A DNA stretch of 64,000 bases from an uncultured Vibrio sp. Lineage in GTDB: Bacteria; Pseudomonadota; Gammaproteobacteria; Enterobacterales; Vibrionaceae. Of this stretch, positions 9,301 to 17,221 are shown piece by piece. Made by a program: the position numbers and the translations under genes. The stretch covers positions 1,054,001-1,118,000 of the forward strand of contig NZ_OY776222.1 of the NCBI RefSeq assembly GCF_963675395.1, given 5' to 3'. The notes under the pieces are model-generated. The model saw only the letters and a list, made by a program, of their open reading frames with translations, was not told the DNA's origin and did not search any database. Each line of letters opens with the position of its first letter. Position 1 is the first letter of the stretch.

Positions 9301-9615
9301 GGTATCGTTGTACGTAACTCACTGGTGCTTATCGAGTTTATTCAACAATCACTGCAAGCGGGTCGTAGCTTACATGATGCATTAATTGAATCTGGTGTGG
9401 TTCGTATGAGGCCGATATTACTCACCGCAGGAACTACTCTGTTAGGAAACATCATTATTACCCTCGATCCGATTTTTAATGGGCTCGCGTGGGCTATCAT
9501 ATTTGGTATTGCTGCTTCAACGGTATTTACTCTTCTCGTCGTTCCAGTAGTGTATAACCTCGCATACCAGAATACAGAAGGACATGGATTGCCTCAGATG
9601 GAGGAAGAACAATGA
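6307..9615 (+). CDS. RND-family efflux permease (HAE1/AcrB superfamily)
   Basis: 1102 residues, somewhat longer than AcrB. A first membrane helix near residues 15-35, a large periplasmic loop, then helices with the TM4 signature LALGLIVDDPIASIDNIERY (charged DD pair of the proton relay) and a C-terminal half ending in IALAGIVVRNSLVLIEFI. The usual VVVEN after the DD pair is replaced by SIDN, seen in divergent RND pumps. Start has GGAGGG 6-11 nt upstream, 29 bp after the YeeE/YedE pair on the same strand, so it appears to be transcribed with the sulfur genes. Its membrane-fusion partner follows with a 4-bp overlap. The substrate is unknown. Confidence 0.92.
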   Translation: MPGNKKRSFVQSVMNSFFPPIMILLAFMVGAAALWLTPKEEDPQIVVPMADVLVSAPGLSASQVENQITEPLEKLVSQIDGVEYVYSSSMEGAAQVIVRFYVGENREDALVKLYNKLYSNQDKVPSSVASWLVKPVEIDDVPIVVAALYSTDPSTLDRHQLRRIADQATLGIKSLDATNKVEVIGGEPRKVQIELDTVAMANFKVTIDDLEQAIQYSNAKTQGKNIQVSGRNFTLESGQFLTSAKDVGDLVIAVLNGKPVYLKDVARIYDGAGEATSDTWYRDKHSDQALPAVFISVAKQKGSNAVHVAQAVNDKLAQLESDQFPPQVKVAIIRDYGETANAKVNNLVSSLGVSILTVVVFVGLFLDWRSALVVGIAIPISYGAALGMDLLFGYSINRVTLFALILALGLIVDDPIASIDNIERYLKRKDLGRTKAIVLAMAEIRSALLMSTVAIVIVFTPMFFITGMMGPYMAPLAFNVPISVMFSTVVAFMITPWLAKKILTGAQDSGHYDIQSSTMYRLYRGVLIPLLESRKKAWAFLGLVAILFALAALLPALRLVPLKLLPYDNKNEFQLVLNLPETSSFVDSSNALSSFADYLMTVPEVTSVSGFAGTASPMDFNGMVRHYFLRSEPYQGELRIVLAAKKHRSMQSHEIVTRLRSDLEQIAKRFNANIQLVEVPPGPPVISTITAEVYGDETTSYEELMLQADKVADRLRKEQLVSEVDTSVQGDLETWQFVVDQEKAALSGVSVAEVNNTLITAANAKTLGYIADRRELNPLPIEVQLRREDRDDLNRLEQLYVRGRPGIAKMEMGGAVVDAPQPIVQLSEIGQFVKRAADKPIFHKNLNPVVYVYAEVVGRVPGEIIADVIADQDTDHISDANVHWQDRTYLNNGAGVAWSVPENITVVWSGEGEWKITVDVFRDLGIAYGAALLGVFVVMLIQTGLPAVSGIIMLAIPLTVIGIMPGFWILNVLSNDIGNYPNPALFTATAMIGMIALAGIVVRNSLVLIEFIQQSLQAGRSLHDALIESGVVRMRPILLTAGTTLLGNIIITLDPIFNGLAWAIIFGIAASTVFTLLVVPVVYNLAYQNTEGHGLPQMEEEQ

Positions 9616-10667
9616 AATTAGATAACAAATTGCTGGGCATCATTTTAATAATCGTGCTCGCGCTTCTTTTTCTCTATATGGCTGGTTTTTTCTCCGAAAA
9701 GTTACCCACTGAGCATTCCGCGAAAACCAACGTGATTGATGTCAACTCAGTACAAACCCATGAGATGATGTTGACCAGTGAACCAGTTGTCCGGGAGTTT
9801 CCTGGCGTTGTGGTTGCCGATCAGCAAGCTGATATTGCCGCGCGACTGACGGCCTCTGTCGTTGAGGTTTTGGTTAAAGTGGGTGATAACGTTAAGCAAG
9901 GAGACGTATTAGCGCGATTAGAAAGTGATGATTTGGATGCGCGAGTCCGTCAGAGCGAGCAGGCGTTGTCGTCTGCACAAGCGCAACTTAACGCCGCTCG
10001 GAAAGAGTTCGCACGCGTTAGGACACTGTTGAACCGAAAACTGATACCCCAATCGCAGTACGATCAAGCTGAGAGTACTCTGCAAACGGCGCAAGCTAAC
10101 TTCAATCGCTCTCAAGCGGCGGTCTCTGAAGCCGAGACCACCTTTGGTTACAGCATTATCACCGCGCCATTCGACGGTTTAATCACCCAGAAACCGATCA
10201 ACAAAGGAGATACCGCAACGCCCGGGTCACTTTTGCTCTCAATGTACAACCCGGAATCACTCGAAATAGAGGTGAATTTCGCTGAATCAGTCATGCCTTA
10301 CGTAAACTACGATAAGCAGGTGAACGTGGCATTTCCTTCTTATGATGTGAGCGCTACAGCGACGATCAGAGAAGTCACCCCTTCTGCTGACGCTAATTCG
10401 CGGAGTTATACGGTCAAATTGCAATTTGAGTCTCTAACCTCCGTGTATCCAGGAACCTTTGCAAAGGTAGCGTTAACTCTAACAGACGATGTGGTGTTAC
10501 GCCTCCCGAAAGACGCCGTATATCAGGTCGGGCAACTGGACTATGTGAAGGTGTTGCAAGAAGGTGGTGAAGTAGAGACGCGATTAATTCAATTGGGGGA
10601 GTTGGATCGAGTAAGGACGGGGTTGAAGCAGGGCGATGTCGTGATACTCAATCCGAGACAGCTGTAG
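9612..10667 (+). CDS. RND efflux periplasmic adaptor (membrane fusion protein)
   Basis: 351 residues. An N-terminal membrane anchor (residues 7-26), lipoyl/barrel-sandwich halves around VVEVLVKVGDNVKQGDVLARL and FGYSIITAPFDGLITQKPINKGD, with an alpha-helical hairpin between them (about residues 108-175), then beta-barrel and membrane-proximal domains. ATGA overlaps the permease stop. The gene order permease then adaptor is the reverse of acrAB. No outer-membrane channel gene is present nearby, so a shared TolC is likely. Confidence 0.9.
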   Translation: MKLDNKLLGIILIIVLALLFLYMAGFFSEKLPTEHSAKTNVIDVNSVQTHEMMLTSEPVVREFPGVVVADQQADIAARLTASVVEVLVKVGDNVKQGDVLARLESDDLDARVRQSEQALSSAQAQLNAARKEFARVRTLLNRKLIPQSQYDQAESTLQTAQANFNRSQAAVSEAETTFGYSIITAPFDGLITQKPINKGDTATPGSLLLSMYNPESLEIEVNFAESVMPYVNYDKQVNVAFPSYDVSATATIREVTPSADANSRSYTVKLQFESLTSVYPGTFAKVALTLTDDVVLRLPKDAVYQVGQLDYVKVLQEGGEVETRLIQLGELDRVRTGLKQGDVVILNPRQL

Positions 10668-10682
10668 TTTTTGTTACAACTC

Positions 10683-10712
10683 AAACGCCCAGTATTTAGC
10701 TGGGCGTTTTTT
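10683..10712 (+). terminator. Rho-independent terminator, bidirectional
   Basis: Nine-base-pair stem AACGCCCAG/CTGGGCGTT with a 7-nt loop followed by six T. It ends the sulfur/RND transcription unit and lies just beyond the convergent EEP gene, with A residues on the other side. Confidence 0.9.
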
Positions 10713-10720
10713 CAAACCGA

Positions 10721-11593
10721 CTAATTTGTAGAAAGTTTTACCACAGTACTCACAGGGCAATGATCACTCAACTGGTAATCCAACACATCTTGAGATTTAA
10801 ATACCGTTTGTTTTGCTGGTTGCGCTGTTAGATTACCACTCACAATGATGTGGTCGATAACGGATCGGAACTGATGTGTTTTGTTTGGGTTACGATTCGA
10901 ACGAACTTTACACTCTGCTTGAGTGTCTTTTGTGACTAATTCAGCGTTGGTGCTTGATGCCATTGTCGACCATAACCAGTCACCTTGATAGGCCAGGTTG
11001 TGGTTAAAGTCTCCTAAAATGGCATATTTCTCTTGGTTCTTTTCACGCGCAACTATCCACTTTGACAGAGCTTTACCTTGCTGTTTGAGAGTATTACATT
11101 CACGACTATTTTTATAAGCGCCACTGCATCCTGCTTTCAAATGAACAGAAAGCAGGTGAATTTCATCATTCGAATTTGGGTATACGACGATATAGCTCGC
11201 CAAGCGTAACTTGTTATTGCCTTGAGTAATCGAAAAATCTAGTGGATCTGATACTGAGGTGCCTTCACGTACAGCAAAGCCTGTGTATTGGTTTGTGTCT
11301 GAGAACTGCAAGTGTTTATTACTGAACTTAGCTCTGTCAGACAAATAGATGTTGTAGCCGTCACCGACAACTTTTCTAATCGAGGCTTCACTGTCAACTT
11401 CTTGAAATGCTAATACATCTGGTTGCAAGTTATCCAGATAGTGATTGAGTTTGATAAAATCGTCATCCGTTCTCGATACTTTTCTTCCGTCTATTGCTAA
11501 CCATTCAATATTCCAACTGGTTAGGTTGGTTGAATTTTGAGCATGCAAGGAAGAACAAAAAACTAACAAAGCTGTAGCAAAAAGTGATCGCAT
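10721..11593 (-). CDS. Secreted endonuclease/exonuclease/phosphatase-family protein
   Basis: About 290 residues. A signal peptide (MRSLFATALLVFCSSLHAQ) is followed by the DNase I-like fold: TSWNIEWL, DVLAFQEVDS (metal-binding Glu), LLSVHLKAGC, AILGDFNHN and a final DHIIVSG...LSDHCPVS with the catalytic His. This order is that of EEP nucleases and phosphodiesterases. The GTG at 11608 overlaps its own AGGAG, so the ATG at 11593 is preferred, although spacing is long. A role in extracellular DNA degradation and phosphate scavenging is plausible but not shown. Confidence 0.8.
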   Translation of the reverse strand: MRSLFATALLVFCSSLHAQNSTNLTSWNIEWLAIDGRKVSRTDDDFIKLNHYLDNLQPDVLAFQEVDSEASIRKVVGDGYNIYLSDRAKFSNKHLQFSDTNQYTGFAVREGTSVSDPLDFSITQGNNKLRLASYIVVYPNSNDEIHLLSVHLKAGCSGAYKNSRECNTLKQQGKALSKWIVAREKNQEKYAILGDFNHNLAYQGDWLWSTMASSTNAELVTKDTQAECKVRSNRNPNKTHQFRSVIDHIIVSGNLTAQPAKQTVFKSQDVLDYQLSDHCPVSTVVKLSTN

Positions 11594-11766
11594 GTTGGCT
11601 TGTTTCACTCCTATTTGAGTAAGTGTTCCTTTGTAACCTTTATCCTATAAGACCTCTAAAAAAAGCAAGTAGATTACGTCCAAATTTTGATATTTTCATC
11701 GATTGCTTTGCAATTAAGTGCCTCAGCATTAAGATCGATTTGTTCTTATCCGCTACCCAGTTTTTG

Positions 11767-11780
11767 TTGATCAAAATCAA
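11767..11780. promoter_or_regulatory. FNR-binding site upstream of nrdD
   Basis: TTGATCAAAATCAA matches the FNR consensus TTGAT-N4-ATCAA exactly, 122 bp before the nrdD start. It fits oxygen control of the anaerobic ribonucleotide reductase. Confidence 0.75.
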
Positions 11781-11811
11781 TGTTTTCGAGTGGTGCTTCT
11801 CGTTAAATACG

Positions 11812-11827
11812 TCACAATATATTGTGT
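11812..11827. promoter_or_regulatory. NrdR box 1
   Basis: TCACAATATATTGTGT matches 15 of 16 positions of the NrdR box consensus acaCwAtATaTwGtgt. Confidence 0.8.
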
Positions 11828-11844
11828 CTAAAGAATAAAAAATA

Positions 11845-11860
11845 ACTCCATATAGTGTGT
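11845..11860. promoter_or_regulatory. NrdR box 2
   Basis: ACTCCATATAGTGTGT shares 13-14 of 16 positions with the NrdR consensus and is centred 33 bp from box 1, close to the three-helical-turn spacing of paired NrdR boxes. Confidence 0.7.
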
Positions 11861-11861
11861 T

Positions 11862-11870
11862 TGTGGATAA
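11862..11870 (-). promoter_or_regulatory. DnaA box in the nrdD leader
   Basis: TGTGGATAA is the exact complement of the consensus DnaA box TTATCCACA. It lies between NrdR box 2 and the nrdD ribosome-binding site. Confidence 0.5.
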
Positions 11871-11902
11871 CTCTGTGGGTATGCTGGGGTAAGGAGAAGA
11901 AA

Positions 11903-14023
11903 GTGAAACCAATCGTAATCAAGCGTGACGGCTCAAGAGCTCCGTTCAACAGGGATCGTATTCAAGCAGCAGTTGAAGCCGCGGCGGAAAAGAAAGATAA
12001 AGATGTCGCCATTCATGCTCTCAATGTCGCTCTTGCTGTCGAGTTACAGCTAAAAGATCACGATGAAGTTCACATTCATGAGATTCAGGACTTAGTTGAA
12101 AACGAGCTTATGCAAGGTCCTTACAAATCTCTGGCGCGCTCTTACATCGAGTACCGCCATGATCGCGATATCGCCCGTGAGAAACAAAGCTTTCTAACGC
12201 GTGAAATAGAAGGTCTGATTGAAGAAAGCAATCTAGACCTGATTAATGAAAACGCGAACAAAGATGGCAAAGTTATCCCAACGCAACGCGACTTACTTGC
12301 TGGGATCGTAGCGAAGCACTACGCGAAAACTCACATTCTTCCCCGCGATATCGTTCAAGCGCACGAAGTGGGTGACATTCATTACCACGACTTAGATTAC
12401 GCGCCATTCTTCCCGATGTTTAACTGTATGCTGATCGACCTAAAGGGCATGCTGACACACGGTTTTAAAATGGGTAATGCGGAAATTGACACACCAAAAT
12501 CGATTTCGACAGCAACCGCAGTCACAGCGCAGATCATTGCACAAGTCGCAAGCCATATTTACGGTGGCACAACGATTAACCGTATTGATGAAGTACTCGC
12601 GCCGTACGTAATGACAAGTTACGAGAAACATCTGAAAATTGCCAAAGAGTGGGACATCGCTGAGCCTGAAGAGTTTGCAGAAGCGCGTACAGAGAAAGAG
12701 TGTTATGACGCGTTCCAATCGCTTGAGTACGAAGTAAACACCCTGCATACTGCAAACGGACAAACCCCATTTGTGACTTTTGGCTTCGGCTTAGGCACAA
12801 GCTGGGCATCTCGTCTGATCCAGAAGTCGATTCTCAAAAACCGTATTGCGGGGCTTGGTAAAAATCGTAAAACTGCCGTGTTTCCAAAACTGGTATTCGG
12901 CATTAAAGATGGCCTGAACCACAAGTCTGAAGATCCAAACTACGACATTAAACAACTTGCGCTTGAGTGTGCGTCTAAACGTATGTATCCAGACATTCTC
13001 AACTACGACAAAGTGGTTGAAGTAACGGGCTCATTCAAAACACCGATGGGATGCAGAAGCTTCTTAGGTACTTACGAAGAAGAAGGCGAGCTTATCCATG
13101 AAGGTCGTAATAACCTTGGTGTTGTGAGCTTAAACCTACCTCGTATCGCGATTCGTGCCAAAGGGAGCGAGAAGAAATTCTATGAGCTACTTGATGATCG
13201 CCTTCGTTTGGCGCGCAGAGCGTTAGAAACTCGTATTACCCGCCTGGAAAATGTCAAAGCACGAGTAGCACCAATTCTTTATATGGAAGGAGCGTGTGGT
13301 GTTCGTCTGAAAGCCGACGACTCTATAGCCGAGATCTTCAAAAATGGTCGTGCGTCGATTTCACTGGGTTACATCGGTGTTCATGAAACGATCAACGCAT
13401 TGTTTGGCAATGAAGCGCATGTGTATGACGATGCGGTTTTACGTGAAAAAGCGGTTGAGGTGATCAAACACCTAAAAGACACAGTAAACCAGTGGGCAGA
13501 GGAAACAGGTTATGGTTTCAGTTTGTATGCGACACCAAGTGAAAACTTATGCAGCCGTTTCTGCCGTATCGATACTACAGAATTCGGTGTGATCGAAGGA
13601 GTGACGGATAAAGGTTACTACACCAACAGCTTCCACTTAGATGTAGAGAAAAAGGTAAACCCGTACGATAAGATTGACTTTGAAATGCCGTACCCAGAAA
13701 TCTCAAGCGGCGGCTTTATCTGTTACGGTGAATTCCCGAACATGCAGCGTAACGTTGAAGCGTTAGAAAACGTGTGGGACTACAGTTACACCCGAGTTCC
13801 GTACTACGGTACTAATACGCCAATTGATGAGTGTTACGAGTGTGGTTACACGGGGGAGTTTGAATGTGCCAGCAAAGGTTTCACCTGCCCAAGCTGTGGT
13901 AACCACGATTCAACCAAAGTATCGGTAACCCGCCGTGTTTGTGGTTACCTTGGCAGCCCTGATGCACGTCCGTTTAACTTCGGTAAACAGGAAGAAGTGA
14001 AACGCCGAGTGAAACACCTCTGA
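11903..14023 (+). CDS. nrdD: Anaerobic ribonucleoside-triphosphate reductase
   Basis: 706 residues from GTG 11903, chosen because AAGGAGAAG stands 4-12 nt upstream; an upstream ATG at 11855 would put the leader sites inside the gene. An N-terminal ATP-cone (IVIKRDGSRAPFNRDRIQAAV) comes first, then the catalytic barrel, then a zinc site CYECGY...CPSCGN. The glycyl-radical motif RVCGYLG places the radical Gly at residue 681, the same number as in E. coli NrdD. The enzyme makes deoxynucleotides without oxygen. Upstream FNR, paired NrdR and DnaA sites suggest control by oxygen, dNTP status and the cell cycle. Confidence 0.97.
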   Translation: MKPIVIKRDGSRAPFNRDRIQAAVEAAAEKKDKDVAIHALNVALAVELQLKDHDEVHIHEIQDLVENELMQGPYKSLARSYIEYRHDRDIAREKQSFLTREIEGLIEESNLDLINENANKDGKVIPTQRDLLAGIVAKHYAKTHILPRDIVQAHEVGDIHYHDLDYAPFFPMFNCMLIDLKGMLTHGFKMGNAEIDTPKSISTATAVTAQIIAQVASHIYGGTTINRIDEVLAPYVMTSYEKHLKIAKEWDIAEPEEFAEARTEKECYDAFQSLEYEVNTLHTANGQTPFVTFGFGLGTSWASRLIQKSILKNRIAGLGKNRKTAVFPKLVFGIKDGLNHKSEDPNYDIKQLALECASKRMYPDILNYDKVVEVTGSFKTPMGCRSFLGTYEEEGELIHEGRNNLGVVSLNLPRIAIRAKGSEKKFYELLDDRLRLARRALETRITRLENVKARVAPILYMEGACGVRLKADDSIAEIFKNGRASISLGYIGVHETINALFGNEAHVYDDAVLREKAVEVIKHLKDTVNQWAEETGYGFSLYATPSENLCSRFCRIDTTEFGVIEGVTDKGYYTNSFHLDVEKKVNPYDKIDFEMPYPEISSGGFICYGEFPNMQRNVEALENVWDYSYTRVPYYGTNTPIDECYECGYTGEFECASKGFTCPSCGNHDSTKVSVTRRVCGYLGSPDARPFNFGKQEEVKRRVKHL

Positions 14024-14045
14024 TCAATACTCAAATTGGGATTTT

Positions 14046-14078
14046 GAAAATCAACCTATAACGGGTTGATTTTCTTTT
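14046..14078 (+). terminator. Hairpin with T-rich tail between nrdD and nrdG
   Basis: GAAAATCAACC pairs with GGTTGATTTTC over a short loop and is followed by TTTTCT. It may reduce transcription of nrdG relative to nrdD. Confidence 0.65.
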
Positions 14079-14103
14079 CTCGCAAACACAATGAGACACG
14101 ACG

Positions 14104-14574
14104 ATGAACTATCACCAATACTATCCAATCGATGTTGTAAACGGACCCGGTACGCGTTGTACGCTGTTTGTTTCAGGTTGTGTTCACCAGTGCCGGGGTT
14201 GTTATAACCAATCGACTTGGCGTGTTGATTCTGGACATGTATTTACGCAAGACTTAGAAGATAAGATCATTGCTGATCTTAATGACATGCGAATTAAGCG
14301 TCGAGGATTATCGTTGTCGGGGGGAGATCCGCTTCATCCGGCAAACGTGCCGCATATCCTCAAATTGGTTAAGCGCGTAAGAGAAGAGTGTTCAGGTAAA
14401 GATATTTGGGTTTGGACAGGTTACACCTTGGCTGAACTTGACGACGCCCAAAGAGAAATAACAAAATACATCGATGTGCTTATCGATGGTAAGTTTGAGC
14501 AAGGTAAGAAAGACCTGAATTTGGAATGGCGTGGTAGCTCCAACCAAGTGATACATCGCTTTCATCATGTTTAA
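14104..14574 (+). CDS. nrdG: Anaerobic ribonucleotide reductase activating protein (radical SAM)
   Basis: 156 residues. The radical-SAM iron-sulfur motif is in FVSGCVHQCRGCYNQSTW (CxxxCxxC, around residues 26-33), with the GGDP motif of the SAM-binding loop (LSGGDPLHPANV). It generates the glycyl radical on NrdD using S-adenosylmethionine and reduced flavodoxin. It is 80 bp downstream of nrdD behind a hairpin. Confidence 0.96.
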   Translation: MNYHQYYPIDVVNGPGTRCTLFVSGCVHQCRGCYNQSTWRVDSGHVFTQDLEDKIIADLNDMRIKRRGLSLSGGDPLHPANVPHILKLVKRVREECSGKDIWVWTGYTLAELDDAQREITKYIDVLIDGKFEQGKKDLNLEWRGSSNQVIHRFHHV

Positions 14575-14587
14575 CTGACCGGATATA

Positions 14588-14622
14588 AAAAGGCACATTC
14601 ATGAGTCGAAAATGTGCCTTTT
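14588..14622 (+). terminator. Rho-independent terminator after nrdG
   Basis: AAAAGGCACATT/AATGTGCCTTTT stem with an 11-nt loop. Confidence 0.75.
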
Positions 14623-14657
14623 GGGGTGAGTTCTATGTTGTATGATTTAGTTTAAAG

Positions 14658-16043
14658 TTACGCTGTCACTACCCCCTCGTCATCAACCATGTTGTTTATC
14701 CAGCGCTTCGACTGAATACGATGAGTCGTCAGTAACCCTTTCACCAGTTCTTCGATAATCAGTGACATCAGCACGTAATGTAAGGGTAACCCTAAAACCA
14801 TGCCCGTGTAATAGGTCAGAGGGATGCCAATCGCCCACTGCCCAAAGGTGTCGATAAAAATACTGTAGCGAATATCAGCGCCGCTTTTCAAAACGCCACC
14901 AATTCCAACCATATTAAATACGCGCAAAATCAGTCCTAGTGCCATCACTAGACAAACGTTAAACGCCATTTCTCTATCTGCAAGTGGCGTGAACTCCAAC
15001 AGTCTGTATATCCATGGTGAACAGCTCCAGATTAACACGAACAATACTAACGCTAACACTGAACTGGTTATTACATACCACCAAGCGGTTTTCTCTACTC
15101 TGTCGTACTGTTTTGCACCAATGTCGTTACCAAGAAGCACCGAGGCAGCGACCGCGAACCCCATAAACGTGGATAGTAGTACTCCCTCAATAGGTGATAG
15201 GAATGAAATAATCGCCAGCTCAGACACCCCTAGTTTACCATACAGCATGCTATAGATAATTAGACCACCAGTCCAAAGTCCATCATGGAGGAGCGTAGGC
15301 ATTGATATTTGGAAATACTTTTTACGATGCTGTTTAAGTACGCCTTGAGCCAAATCGAACTTAGTCGGAAGGAAGTGAGCATAACGTTTGCGAAAAAAGT
15401 AAACCAAAACAGCGGTCTGAACAAACCGGGAAATAAACGTTCCCACAGCAGCACCAAATACGCCCCATTGAGGGAATCCCCACAAACCAAAAATTAATAC
15501 GGTATTGAGCGCAATATTGACGATGATGGCTAATATGCTGACATTTGTCGCGAGCTTTGCTTTTCCAACCGAGCGAAGTACGGATTCTATAGGGACAACA
15601 ACAGCGGTGGCTATCAGGCTTAATCCATTAACCACAAGGTAGTCGCGAGCGTAGTTAACATACTCAGGGTCTTTAGCCATAAACGAAACAATTTCTTGGT
15701 CAAATATCAGATAAATGACGATAAATGGCACCGTAACGAGAATAGAGAACCCCCACGATTGTGCTAACGTTCGGCGTATTCCGTTAATGTTGCCTGAACC
15801 ATTATACTGAGAGGCTAAAATTGTTACCGCACCACATAGACCCATTATCACCGCTAGGTTAAAGAAAGTGATGCGGTTACCAACACCAACGGCTGCAGTA
15901 GCTGTTTCACCTAATTGACTCACCATAAAAATATCGACAACACCCAACAAAGCAAACAATGTGTATTGCAGCGAAACAGGTAGCGCAATAACGATCAGCT
16001 TATTCCAAAATGCTTTGTCTATGTATTCATTTGTTAACAGCAT
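14658..16043 (-). CDS. MATE-family multidrug/Na+ antiporter
   Basis: 461 residues from the ATG at 16043, which has CTGGAGAA upstream; an ATG 42 bp earlier lacks a site. About twelve membrane helices and the MatE repeats (ALPVSLQYTLFALLGVVDIFMVSQLGETATAAVGVGNR; second repeat around residues 250-290). It is likely an inner-membrane cation antiporter exporting drugs or metabolites. The divergent AraC-family gene begins 159 bp away and may regulate it. Confidence 0.9.
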   Translation of the reverse strand: MLLTNEYIDKAFWNKLIVIALPVSLQYTLFALLGVVDIFMVSQLGETATAAVGVGNRITFFNLAVIMGLCGAVTILASQYNGSGNINGIRRTLAQSWGFSILVTVPFIVIYLIFDQEIVSFMAKDPEYVNYARDYLVVNGLSLIATAVVVPIESVLRSVGKAKLATNVSILAIIVNIALNTVLIFGLWGFPQWGVFGAAVGTFISRFVQTAVLVYFFRKRYAHFLPTKFDLAQGVLKQHRKKYFQISMPTLLHDGLWTGGLIIYSMLYGKLGVSELAIISFLSPIEGVLLSTFMGFAVAASVLLGNDIGAKQYDRVEKTAWWYVITSSVLALVLFVLIWSCSPWIYRLLEFTPLADREMAFNVCLVMALGLILRVFNMVGIGGVLKSGADIRYSIFIDTFGQWAIGIPLTYYTGMVLGLPLHYVLMSLIIEELVKGLLTTHRIQSKRWINNMVDDEGVVTA

Positions 16044-16201
16044 CGCATTTCTCCAGTAAGAACCATGCGAGTAGTTTATCCTCATGATTCCGCGTTGTAT
16101 TTTTCAAAAGCATCCAGTTCTTTTGCAGAACTCTCAATTGATATGAGCCGTTAAATCTAATGTTGCCAAGACGCGGTAAAGACAGTGTGGGACATCGAAA
16201 T

Positions 16202-17041
16202 ATGGAAGAAAAACAGGAGTGTTACTCCATTTCCGAAAAAACCTATCAGGAAATGATCGACCACACCCGTGTTATGGCTTTGGAAGAGCGGGGGATCGTT
16301 CAATGCGGAATTGCAACCTGCAGAGACTTTTTTTCGGTGTACCGGAAAAACCAAAAAAAGCACATGCTGCTGTATACCGTGAGAGGAAAGGGTTGGCTGG
16401 AAAGTCATTCGACTCGCTATGAATTGGAGCCGGGGTCTTTAATCATTGTTCCCGCAGGTATTGAAAATGGATTTGGTATGGGAGATGAAACGTGGCAGAT
16501 AGCATGGGTATTTCTTTCACCAAGCACAGAGTGGTCAATAATAAAAGAGGGGATCAGTTACCAAGTATCCTCCACACCAGAAGTGATGTATTCCTGTATT
16601 CAAACCCTTCTGCGTAGTATAAATCTACCGGTAAACTATGGCGGGGCCGTGGGTGAACACAGTGTTGCTCAACTTGAATTGATGCTCAACATGCCTCAAT
16701 CAGAATCCATTTCCCGTCATCAGTTAAAGCTGCGTCGCGTATTTGATCTTGTTCAAAGGCAGTTACATAAAGAGTGGACTGTGGAACAGTTAGCTGCGCT
16801 ATATCCTTGTTCAGAAGCTCATTTGTTTCGACTGAGTCAGCAGCAGTTTGGACAAAGCCCAATGGCACATTTAACGCGTATGAGAATGGAATACGCAGCA
16901 AGATTGTTACGCTCCACCGAATGGCCAATTCAGCACATAGGTGAAATTGTTGGTTATCCAACCAGTGCAAACTTCAGTACCCGGTTTCGCTCTTGGTCTG
17001 GTATGACACCTAGAATGTTCAGACAAAATGGCCGCCTTTAG
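16202..17041 (+). CDS. AraC-family transcriptional regulator
   Basis: 279 residues from ATG 16202; an ATG at 16160 would add 14 residues and neither has a strong ribosome-binding site. Cupin-like N-terminal domain (MLLYTVRGKGWLESHSTRYELEPGSLIIVPAG) and C-terminal double helix-turn-helix (TVEQLAALYPCSEAHLFRLSQQQFG, HIGEIVGYPTSANFSTRFRSWSGMTPRMFR). It resembles sugar-responsive members such as AraC/RhaS. Divergent from the MATE gene. Effector unknown. Confidence 0.88.
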   Translation: MEEKQECYSISEKTYQEMIDHTRVMALEERGIVQCGIATCRDFFSVYRKNQKKHMLLYTVRGKGWLESHSTRYELEPGSLIIVPAGIENGFGMGDETWQIAWVFLSPSTEWSIIKEGISYQVSSTPEVMYSCIQTLLRSINLPVNYGGAVGEHSVAQLELMLNMPQSESISRHQLKLRRVFDLVQRQLHKEWTVEQLAALYPCSEAHLFRLSQQQFGQSPMAHLTRMRMEYAARLLRSTEWPIQHIGEIVGYPTSANFSTRFRSWSGMTPRMFRQNGRL

Positions 17042-17221
17042 GCCTTTAGATCGATATCGAGTAGTGATTTGTTTTCTTTGTAACCAACGAGGTTCACAAA
17101 GCGTCATTGCATGCAGAATTTTGTCCTATAATTGGCGAAATTCGTGAAAAATCATTTCGTCATTTTAAATGATAGTGTTAACGTGAAGTCTGTACTTGAA
17201 TTTCAAAGGGTTGTGACTTTC

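Noticed and set aside
11855..11902. N-terminal extension of NrdD
   Set aside because: It contains NrdR box 2, a DnaA box and the AAGGAGAAG site; E. coli NrdD numbering of the radical Gly fits the GTG at 11903.
11640..11912. 90-codon minus-strand frame before nrdD
   Set aside because: It covers the FNR and NrdR sites and has no protein family features.
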